64,000 nt of DNA. Source: a virus. The translations under genes were made by a program, and so were the position numbers. Under the pieces are notes generated by a model. The model was not told the DNA's origin. It ran no database searches and saw only the letters and a list, made by a program, of their open reading frames with translations. Position 1 is the stretch's first letter; every line of letters begins with the position of its first letter. Positions 59,715 to 64,000 of this stretch are shown piece after piece. The stretch covers positions 1-64,000 of the IMG/VR virus record IMGVR_UViG_3300020411_000371; one strand, given 5' to 3'.

Positions 59715-60000
59715 CACTTCTATAGTATTTGCTCTCGCCATATCCAAATCTATCTGTTAGAATATCTCTCACTCTCTCTCTGTCTAGTGAATCACCATCA
59801 CCCCAAGTGCAATTTTCAAAATCATCATTATTACATCTATCCAAATATACGATAGTAGCGTGACGTATGTGTTCTTTAGTTAATGCTACTCCATTTAAGT
59901 ATAATGGGTATAATGGGTCATTAGTTCCATAAAATGAATCTACATAATCAACAAATTCATTGATCTGTCTTAAAGTGTTTACAATTTGAAGTGAGGTCAT
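59704..60000 (-). CDS. Hypothetical protein, 98 aa
   Basis: Helical start (LQIVNTLRQINEFVDYVDSF), then a mixed region with YLDRCNNDDFENCTWGDGDS and ERVRDILTDRFGYGESKYYR. The last codons (SVTV) are part of dyad 1 of cassette D. Its leader lacks a clear Shine-Dalgarno sequence, unlike the neighbouring cassette genes. Confidence 0.7.
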   Translation of the reverse strand: MTSLQIVNTLRQINEFVDYVDSFYGTNDPLYPLYLNGVALTKEHIRHATIVYLDRCNNDDFENCTWGDGDSLDRERVRDILTDRFGYGESKYYRSVTV

Positions 60001-60021
60001 TTTGTTTGTTTAATTACTATT

Positions 60022-60081
60022 ATTATAAAGGTAATAATACCAGTATGGTAAAATTGTGTGACAGTACTATTACCGTCACAC
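60022..60081 (-). promoter_or_regulatory. Regulatory cassette E (26-nt dyad, TACCA dyad, TATAAT)
   Basis: Dyad 1 spans 60081-60056: arms GTGTGACGGTA and TACTGTCACAC, followed by AATTTT, so it could terminate transcription. Dyad 2 TACCA-TAC-TGGTA (60050-60038). -10 TATAAT (60027-60022). Confidence 0.75.
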
Positions 60082-60095
60082 TACTGGTTGACTTT

Positions 60096-60266
60096 TTAAT
60101 CTTTGTCTGTATATACTCCCTGTATCATCCTAGTGCCATTATTGGCATACCATACTAATTCTGCATGACCATACTGCTGTGCCATATCATATAATATATC
60201 ATAACAAAAACCGCTTACTGGTTCTCTAATTGGTGTGTTTGGGATTTCTATAAAGTATTGCATCAT
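60096..60266 (-). CDS. Hypothetical protein, 56 aa
   Basis: ATG-ATG start (60266 or 60263) behind AGGAG. Sequence MMQYFIEIPNTPIREPVSGF then CYDILYDMAQQYGHAELVWY and ending MIQGVYTDKD. A compact alpha/beta protein, unrecognised. Stop lies 14 nt before dyad 1 of cassette E. Confidence 0.65.
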   Translation of the reverse strand: MMQYFIEIPNTPIREPVSGFCYDILYDMAQQYGHAELVWYANNGTRMIQGVYTDKD

Positions 60267-60278
60267 AATAAAAGACTC

Positions 60279-60431
60279 CTATTTAATAAGTTTAAAGTTG
60301 GAATCGAACCACTCTGAACGATTCTGTAAATTGTAGATTTCATCAACTGACTTTCCTGCTTTTCTTGCCTGTTGTCTAGCGATCATTGCTTCCCATCTAA
60401 GGAATGATTCGTAACGTTTTTGGTTAGTCAT
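60279..60431 (-). CDS. Hypothetical basic helical protein, 50 aa
   Basis: ATG 60431 to TAG 60279. MTNQKRYESFLRWEAMIARQ, then QARKAGKSVDEIYNLQNRSE. Arg/Lys/Gln-rich helices could bind nucleic acid or a protein partner. First gene after cassette F. Confidence 0.6.
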   Translation of the reverse strand: MTNQKRYESFLRWEAMIARQQARKAGKSVDEIYNLQNRSEWFDSNFKLIK

Positions 60432-60469
60432 AAACTTGATTAATTAACTATGAACTAATAATAATCGAA

Positions 60470-60518
60470 ATTATAGAAAAACACAATAGGTATTGTGCCA
60501 CTTTGTTGAACTGGTACA
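60470..60518 (-). promoter_or_regulatory. Regulatory cassette F (terminator hairpin plus TATAAT)
   Basis: After the 60519 stop comes the AGTGGCAC element, then a perfect hairpin CACAATA-CC-TATTGTG (60497-60482) with TTTTT, an intrinsic terminator. TATAAT (60475-60470) follows at once. A 20-nt block (60494-60513) is identical to one in cassette I. Confidence 0.75.
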
Positions 60519-60686
60519 TCACTTGTTGTAATTCTCTTGTATAGTGTTTAAAATGCTATCTAATTGTTTATCATTACAAATTTCTACTATATGGTCAAGT
60601 ATGTCATAAAACATCATATTTTCGCTATCTTCATATAGTCGAGATAGGTTAACAAAAACACTTGTTTTCTTATCGTATGTTTTCAT
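60519..60686 (-). CDS. Hypothetical protein, 55 aa
   Basis: ATG 60686 to TGA 60519, ATGA-coupled to the upstream gene. Helical: SVFVNLSRLYEDSENMMFYD, ILDHIVEICNDKQLDSILNT. Last gene before the cassette F terminator. Similar in composition to the 48-aa protein of the same operon. Confidence 0.65.
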   Translation of the reverse strand: MKTYDKKTSVFVNLSRLYEDSENMMFYDILDHIVEICNDKQLDSILNTIQENYNK

Positions 60687-60865
60687 TTTGATACTCCATC
60701 TAAAATTGATCTAAGTGTAAATACTATTTCATTATCATCAATTATTTCATTACTCAAATCTGAATCTGCCCACTCTAGCGATCTATCCATAATATTTTCG
60801 CAAGTGTCAACAATATAGGTGTGAAGTTCCTGGAATTGTTTATCAGTTAATTTAATAGTTTTCAT
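60683..60865 (-). CDS. Mini-protein of the 'LTdkqf' group, 60 aa
   Basis: Start taken at MKTIKLTDKQFQELHTYIVD (ATG 60865); the longer frame begins in the neighbour. A short strand (TIKLT) is followed by an amphipathic helix, a layout shared with at least five other small proteins nearby. Acidic C-terminal half (DSDLSNEIIDDNEIVF). Function unknown. Confidence 0.65.
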   Translation of the reverse strand: MKTIKLTDKQFQELHTYIVDTCENIMDRSLEWADSDLSNEIIDDNEIVFTLRSILDGVSK

Positions 60866-60998
60866 TAATAATAATGTCCTGTAATTGAGCAAGTTGGTTA
60901 ACATCTAATAAGTTGAACATTATATCAACTATATCATGTGATGTTCCATTATCGCCTTCTTCGATAATGTCATGTATCTCTTCTAATAATGTTTTCAT
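60852..60998 (-). CDS. Hypothetical acidic protein, 48 aa
   Basis: ATG 60998 to TAA 60852; overlaps the next gene by 14 nt and the previous one by ATGA. MKTLLEEIHDIIEEGDNGTS and IVDIMFNLLDVNQLAQLQDI are helical and acidic. Unrecognised. Confidence 0.6.
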   Translation of the reverse strand: MKTLLEEIHDIIEEGDNGTSHDIVDIMFNLLDVNQLAQLQDIIINENY

Positions 60999-61165
60999 TT
61001 TAAATAATCTGTTAGTTTAGGGAAAAATAAATCTAGCATTAAGTTATATGTTCCATAATCGAATACTGTCCCATTAACCTCTACATCATGAGGTAAAAAA
61101 CCAAAATGTCTATAATGGTCTAAAACGTATTCTTTAACTAAATCTGCGGATGTTTTGTTGCTCAT
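60995..61165 (-). CDS. Hypothetical protein, 56 aa
   Basis: ATG 61165 to TGA 60995. MSNKTSADLVKEYVLDHYRH, then VNGTVFDYGTYNLMLDLFFP. The start lies 3 nt after the preceding stop, the stop is ATGA-coupled to the next gene. Unrecognised. Confidence 0.65.
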   Translation of the reverse strand: MSNKTSADLVKEYVLDHYRHFGFLPHDVEVNGTVFDYGTYNLMLDLFFPKLTDYLK

Positions 61166-61168
61166 GAC

Positions 61169-61363
61169 CTACACTCCTCTAACTGAGTTAGATAGGTAGG
61201 TCACTTTAGCATTGCATACGTTATCAATAAGATTATCGAATGTTTGAACATCCCATCCTTTTTGCTCTGCTACATCATTTGAGTATGCTTCCATTAAGAC
61301 TTCATATAAGAAATCATACTGACTGTTGGAAACTTCGATTGATAATCCTTTTCTTGAGTCCAT
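61169..61363 (-). CDS. Mini-protein of the 'LTdkqf' group, 64 aa
   Basis: Start ATG 61363 (MDSRKGLSIEVSNSQYDFLY); the frame stays open upstream through the promoter, which is rejected. Strand SIEVS plus helix QYDFLYEVLMEAY fits the mini-protein pattern of this region. First gene of the cassette-G operon. Confidence 0.65.
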   Translation of the reverse strand: MDSRKGLSIEVSNSQYDFLYEVLMEAYSNDVAEQKGWDVQTFDNLIDNVCNAKVTYLSNSVRGV

Positions 61364-61390
61364 TTTGTTTAATGATGTTTGAATACTCTT

Positions 61391-61446
61391 ATTATAAGGT
61401 ATTTTGTAACCTATGCGTGGTACATTGTGACACATAATTAACTGTC
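61391..61446 (-). promoter_or_regulatory. Regulatory cassette G (dyad over stop codon, TATAAT)
   Basis: Dyad 1 GACAGTTAATTATGTGTC (61446-61429) includes the TAA of the 51-aa gene. Dyad 2 AGGT-N8-ACCT (61412-61397) abuts -10 TATAAT (61396-61391). No AAAGGAG leader. Confidence 0.7.
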
Positions 61447-61593
61447 CTCTAACTCATCCAATAGTCCCATTAATATGTTAGTTCTATTGATGAGAGCATT
61501 TCTACAGTCAACTAACTCATAATCAGTTAATTCTCTTAGACTTGTATTTAATTCTTCGATTTGATCGAATAGTTCCTCTTTAATAGTCATCAT
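61438..61593 (-). CDS. Hypothetical helical protein, 51 aa
   Basis: ATG 61593 (or 61590) to TAA 61438. Heptad-like Leu spacing through MTIKEELFDQIEELNTSLRE and INRTNILMGLLDELEDS suggests a short coiled coil. The stop lies in dyad 1 of cassette G. One base separates it from no other gene: it abuts the preceding stop. Confidence 0.65.
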   Translation of the reverse strand: MMTIKEELFDQIEELNTSLRELTDYELVDCRNALINRTNILMGLLDELEDS

Positions 61594-61824
61594 TTAATCC
61601 CACTCTGGTTTTGGTTTTGATGCTGTAAGTTTAGCAATTTTATCATAAAACTTATCAACTGTTCCCTCTAACTCTTCAATAATAGCATCAATTTCACCTG
61701 GTAAATCTGGGTCACCTGATGTATCTCCTTTTAACATATAGTCCTCTAATATGTAAAGAATTATAGAGGATTGACCTTCAGTTAGTGTAAACTTATGTTT
61801 TCTGTTTAAATCTTCCTTAATCAT
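61594..61824 (-). CDS. Mini-protein of the 'LTdkqf' group, 76 aa
   Basis: HKFTLTEGQSSIILYILEDY repeats the strand-LT-helix layout of its neighbours, followed by an acidic helix (GEIDAIIEELEGTVDKFYDK) and a SKPKPEWD tail. Overlaps the 75-aa gene by 8 nt. Confidence 0.68.
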   Translation of the reverse strand: MIKEDLNRKHKFTLTEGQSSIILYILEDYMLKGDTSGDPDLPGEIDAIIEELEGTVDKFYDKIAKLTASKPKPEWD

Positions 61825-62044
61825 TAATACACTCCCTTACTTCTTCAATAGTGTCAGTAAAATACTCATCCCAGTATTCTTGAAATTCAACTATTGCTTC
61901 ATTATATGTTAATGAATCCACCCATTTTGTTAGGTCATCACTTACATATTGTACTAAATCTTTTGTTGACATATTATCAACTAATCGCTCAACATAAAAC
62001 TCTTTTAGTATGTTAAACTCTTTATCTGTTAGTTTTAAATCCAT
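61817..62044 (-). CDS. Mini-protein of the 'LTdkqf' group, 75 aa
   Basis: MDLKLTDKEFNILKEFYVER is very close in pattern to MKTIKLTDKQFQELHTYIVD at 60865. The rest is acidic and helical with Trp/Tyr (EYWDEYFTDTIEEVRE). ATG abuts the stop of the 55-aa gene (TAAATG). Confidence 0.7.
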   Translation of the reverse strand: MDLKLTDKEFNILKEFYVERLVDNMSTKDLVQYVSDDLTKWVDSLTYNEAIVEFQEYWDEYFTDTIEEVRECIND

Positions 62045-62212
62045 TTAAAAATCCTCTACTGTTAAATTGTTTACTGCATCATATACTTTATCTTCCATTG
62101 AATCAAAAGTATCTGTATCTAATAAGTCACTCCTATATTTCATTGCTTTAGGATGACTTAGAAATCGAGTGAGTGATTGATGCTCTTCGATTGTTAACTT
62201 AATAATTGGCAT
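62045..62212 (-). CDS. Mini-protein of the 'LTdkqf' group, 55 aa
   Basis: ATG 62212 to TAA 62045. MPIIKLTIEEHQSLTRFLSH again shows strand, LT, then helix. The start overlaps the upstream stop (TAATG). Acidic C-terminus (MEDKVYDAVNNLTVEDF). Confidence 0.65.
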   Translation of the reverse strand: MPIIKLTIEEHQSLTRFLSHPKAMKYRSDLLDTDTFDSMEDKVYDAVNNLTVEDF

Positions 62213-62439
62213 TAGAATACTCCTTCAAGTGATAATTGTGTGTCAGCAAATAGTTCTTCTTCAACATCTTCGATTTGTTCATTGAACTCTCCGAAATCTT
62301 CAGAATAATCTGACCAACCATAATCGCCATCTTTGTAGATTTCGATAGCGTGTTCCTTACTTCTTGCTTCAATAGTGTAAGTTCCATATTTTTCAAATTT
62401 TACATTGATGTAAAATCTTTTTAATGTTGATGTTTTCAT
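62212..62439 (-). CDS. Acidic beta-alpha protein, 75 aa
   Basis: RFYINVKFEKYGTYTIEARS, then KEHAIEIYKDGDYG and a strongly acidic tail (FNEQIEDVEEELFADTQ). The 'xIEArSxexAIE' strand-helix motif is shared with the 88-aa protein at 62932. GGAG lies just upstream within the previous stop region. Confidence 0.68.
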   Translation of the reverse strand: MKTSTLKRFYINVKFEKYGTYTIEARSKEHAIEIYKDGDYGWSDYSEDFGEFNEQIEDVEEELFADTQLSLEGVF

Positions 62440-62441
62440 TA

Positions 62442-62582
62442 TTATTCTCCCTGATCTTGAAAGTTATCCCACAATGCGATAAATCCTTTTTCATATTTTG
62501 GATTGATCTTGATTTCATAGAAATACTTAAGCATTGCTCCAAGTGTTTCATTCTGCTTTTCATCAAGTTTTAAAGTTCTCAT
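62442..62582 (-). CDS. Mini-protein of the 'LTdkqf' group, 46 aa
   Basis: ATG 62582 to TAA 62442. MRTLKLDEKQNETLGAMLKY FYE is strand plus helix, a short variant of the group. First gene after cassette H. Confidence 0.6.
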   Translation of the reverse strand: MRTLKLDEKQNETLGAMLKYFYEIKINPKYEKGFIALWDNFQDQGE

Positions 62583-62606
62583 GATCTTTAATTGAATTTG
62601 TATATT

Positions 62607-62665
62607 ATTATAATACTGTGAATAATACCATAATGGTAAAACAATGTGCCACTAGTAGTACTGTC
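62607..62665 (-). promoter_or_regulatory. Regulatory cassette H (TACCATTATGGTA operator, TATAAT)
   Basis: GGACAGT-N6-AGTGGCACA (62665-62646) starts right after the upstream TAG. Then palindrome TACCATTATGGTA (62638-62626), CAGTATTATAATAATAT with -10 TATAAT (62612-62607). Nearly identical to cassette I. Confidence 0.78.
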
Positions 62666-62932
62666 CTATGCTTGATCTTTTAACTCACCTTCTGAGTTAT
62701 AATCAGCATCCGTAACTGACTCTAGTCCAACTGGGTCGGGTTGATTATACCACTCTTCTTGCTCTAGTATAATCTCGTCAATATCCCAGTCGGTTGTTGA
62801 CTCTGCAATAACTTCATGTGAGTTAATGTCCTCTAGTGCTAGGTCTCTTGCTTCCTCTTCGGACTCTGCTTCGATTGATACAGTAAACTCTACTGTCTCT
62901 GAGCATTTAACGTGATAAACTTTTTTAGTCAT
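62666..62932 (-). CDS. Acidic beta-alpha protein, 88 aa
   Basis: VYHVKCSETVEFTVSIEAES, then EEEARDLALEDINSHEV, a strand-helix unit like that of the 75-aa protein at 62439, with an acidic tail rich in Asp/Glu. Similar short 'VeAeseeeA' domains occur widely in phage and bacterial small proteins of unknown role. Last gene before cassette H. Confidence 0.7.
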   Translation of the reverse strand: MTKKVYHVKCSETVEFTVSIEAESEEEARDLALEDINSHEVIAESTTDWDIDEIILEQEEWYNQPDPVGLESVTDADYNSEGELKDQA

Positions 62933-63143
62933 TGAAATAAATGTGAACTGGGCGAATTGGTTTATTTAAGTATTGGATATTGCGTATGTTCTCATTTCTG
63001 ATACATCCTAGCAAGTGATTAATTGCTCTCTCTTCTGAACAACTGTTACCATTAAGGTCAACTTCTTCAGTAAAGAAATTAAGATTATCCTTAAATAATT
63101 CAATTTCTTCTTCTGATATTTCAAATGTTACTGTTGCTCTCAT
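62925..63143 (-). CDS. Mini-protein of the 'LTdkqf' group, 72 aa
   Basis: MRATVTFEISEEEIELFKDN is strand followed by an acidic helix, then NGNSCSEERAINHLLGCIRN and a basic end. Overlaps the 88-aa gene by 8 nt and is ATGA-coupled to the membrane peptide upstream. Confidence 0.66.
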   Translation of the reverse strand: MRATVTFEISEEEIELFKDNLNFFTEEVDLNGNSCSEERAINHLLGCIRNENIRNIQYLNKPIRPVHIYFND

Positions 63144-63277
63144 TTTTTATCAGCATTGAATGGACTATCAAAGTATGATCTATTAGCAACAAATAGTACT
63201 GTAAGTGCTGTTAATATACCAAAGAATCCAATAATTAATATTGGTGAATGGGGAAAATCGTAAGTTGGAATGTTCAT
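63140..63277 (-). CDS. Small single-pass membrane protein, 45 aa
   Basis: Start ATG 63277 (MNIPTYDFPHSP), one base after the previous stop; longer in-frame starts lie inside the upstream gene. Transmembrane segment ILIIGFFGILTALTVLFVA, then RSYFDSPFNADKK. Function unknown. Confidence 0.6.
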   Translation of the reverse strand: MNIPTYDFPHSPILIIGFFGILTALTVLFVANRSYFDSPFNADKK

Positions 63278-63278
63278 T

Positions 63279-63488
63279 TTAAATCTCGTAATCGAATTGA
63301 GTAGGAATAAAGTTATCGTAATCAAATTTGTATCCAACTACTCTAACATCCTCGAATGTATCAGTAGTTTCATTTACTGAACATACATGAGCATTGAGAT
63401 ATGCCTGTATCTCTTCTGCTAAGTGAAACGGATTGATTTCTGCTTCGGGTGTTGCTTCAAGTCTTACTTGAAATACTGCTGTTTTCAT
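63279..63488 (-). CDS. Hypothetical protein, 69 aa
   Basis: MKTAVFQVRLEATPEAEINP, then FHLAEEIQAYLNAHV and FEDVRVVGYKFDYDNFIPTQ. A two-strand, one-helix pattern similar in spirit to the 75- and 88-aa acidic proteins. TAATG overlap with the 47-aa gene. Confidence 0.66.
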   Translation of the reverse strand: MKTAVFQVRLEATPEAEINPFHLAEEIQAYLNAHVCSVNETTDTFEDVRVVGYKFDYDNFIPTQFDYEI

Positions 63489-63631
63489 TAGTTGTTTCCT
63501 AATAAGATTTTTTCAAATACACTATGCTGTTTACTAGTGAGTGGAAAATCCATATCTCTTAGTATATCATAGAGTTTGTCAAATTGATACTTTTCATCAA
63601 ATGTGACATTAATTTGAATGTCTTGATTCAT
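63488..63631 (-). CDS. Mini-protein of the 'LTdkqf' group, 47 aa
   Basis: ATG 63631 to TAA 63488. MNQDIQINVTFDEKYQFDKL, then YDILRDMDFPLTSKQHSVFE, strand plus helix. ATGA overlap upstream and TAATG overlap downstream. Confidence 0.62.
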   Translation of the reverse strand: MNQDIQINVTFDEKYQFDKLYDILRDMDFPLTSKQHSVFEKILLGNN

Positions 63632-63852
63632 TTTTGATCTCCTAGTGATGCGATAATCAAGTCTTTATGAATGTCTAGTAATCTCTCAAGATTTAAACCT
63701 TCGAGATCAGTCCACTCACTAACATAATCAGATTGATCTTCAGTTCCAAATGTGCCATCTAAAACTGTGCCATCCTTCAACCAAGGTGCTGACATGAGTT
63801 CATTATCAAGGTTTAACCAGAATACTCTGCCAAAGTGAAGTGAATGAATCAT
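63628..63852 (-). CDS. Hypothetical protein, 74 aa
   Basis: Start ATG 63852 (MIHSLHFGRVFWLNLDNELM) chosen because the longer frame runs into the promoter. FGTEDQSDYVSEWTDLEGLN is acidic; the C-terminus is a helix (LERLLDIHKDLIIASL). First gene after cassette I. Confidence 0.66.
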   Translation of the reverse strand: MIHSLHFGRVFWLNLDNELMSAPWLKDGTVLDGTFGTEDQSDYVSEWTDLEGLNLERLLDIHKDLIIASLGDQK

Positions 63853-63873
63853 GTTGCTTTTGCTGTTGATATT

Positions 63874-63934
63874 ATTATAATACTGCATTTGATACCATAA
63901 TGGTAGTACTGTGTGCCACTTTGTTGAACTGTCC
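63874..63934 (-). promoter_or_regulatory. Regulatory cassette I (TACCATTATGGTA operator, TATAAT)
   Basis: GGACAGT...AGTGGCACA (63934-63913) begins at the stop of the edge gene, TACCATTATGGTA (63905-63893) follows, then GCAGTATTATAATAATAT with -10 TATAAT (63879-63874). Confidence 0.78.
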
Positions 63935-64000
63935 TATGATGCCCACGCTATTGGTGGATTTCCCTCTACAAATATTTGATTGACTACATTATTGAGTCTA
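63934..64000 (-). CDS. 3' end of a gene running off the right edge
   Basis: The frame is open from 64000 to TAG at 63936-63934, ending NQIFVEGNPPIAWAS. Only 21 residues are seen, so nothing can be said about function. The stop directly abuts cassette I, as in the other cassettes. Confidence 0.55.
   Translation of the reverse strand, partial: RLNNVVNQIFVEGNPPIAWAS

Noticed and set aside
60995-61165. Suspected frameshift in the 56-aa gene
   Set aside because: On re-reading the bases around 61139-61143 the frame is continuous from ATG 61165 to TGA 60995.
62199-62396. 65-aa minus-strand frame MKNMELTLLKQEVRNTL...
   Set aside because: Lies in another frame of the well-supported acidic 75-aa gene at 62212-62439, which has coupling at both ends.
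56089-64000. tRNA genes in the intergenic gaps
   Set aside because: The gaps are 30-110 nt and are filled by the dyad/TATAAT cassettes; no cloverleaf or CCA-type end with a T-loop GTTCRA motif was seen.

Overview
The window is one stretch of a T4-like (tailed, contractile) phage genome, most likely a marine cyanomyovirus. Every supportable gene lies on the minus strand and is tightly packed (TAATG and ATGA stop/start overlaps); the DNA looks AT-rich by eye. Assignment to T4-like phages rests on recognisable homologues of T4 gp25, gp6, gp8, gp13, gp14, gp15 and gp16 in T4-like order. The cyanophage leaning is inference: it rests on gene style (giant beta-repeat structural proteins, a 2OG-Fe(II) oxygenase, many tiny cyanophage-type ORFs). 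No photosynthesis gene, tRNA, integrase or IS is visible, so the host is not proven.

Region 1 (about 1-53.0 kb) is the late structural block, transcribed from high to low coordinates: gp25 - gp6 - an 8034-residue protein in the gp7 position - a cupredoxin-ended protein - a YHYH/cupredoxin protein - gp8 - a 2409-aa DUF4815-like protein - two small coiled-coil proteins - a 2504-aa fibre-like protein - gp13 - gp14 - gp15 - gp16 - two head/neck-adjacent proteins of unknown role, the last cut by the window edge. Four copies of CATAAATA plus one GATAAATA and one CTAAATA sit just upstream of genes, matching the T4-type late promoter (TATAAATA). Several small beta modules (GSGY repeats, a 'GE.vtG..S..a' module, an 'E...Ytgi.gn...RG..GT' module) recur across otherwise unrelated proteins, including C-terminal extensions of neck proteins gp14 and gp15.

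Region 2 (about 53.0-55.6 kb) holds accessory genes: a minimal SET-domain protein, a 2OG-Fe(II) oxygenase, an AbrB/MazE-like 53-aa protein, a membrane protein, a Cys-rich protein and a 34-aa basic peptide.

Region 3 (about 55.6-64 kb) is an array of some 30 very small genes (33-158 aa) in short operons. Nine intergenic junctions carry versions of the same regulatory cassette: a dyad (GACAGT-N6-ACTGTC / AGTGKC type) at or overlapping the upstream stop codon, usually a second dyad (such as TACCATTATGGTA), a -10 box TATAAT, and in four cases a near-identical leader with AAAGGAG. Many of these mini-proteins share an N-terminal pattern and may be paralogues. A Fur-box-like palindrome and a strong intrinsic terminator mark the left edge of this region. 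The likely picture is late virion genes on the left, and serially promoted early or host-takeover genes on the right.
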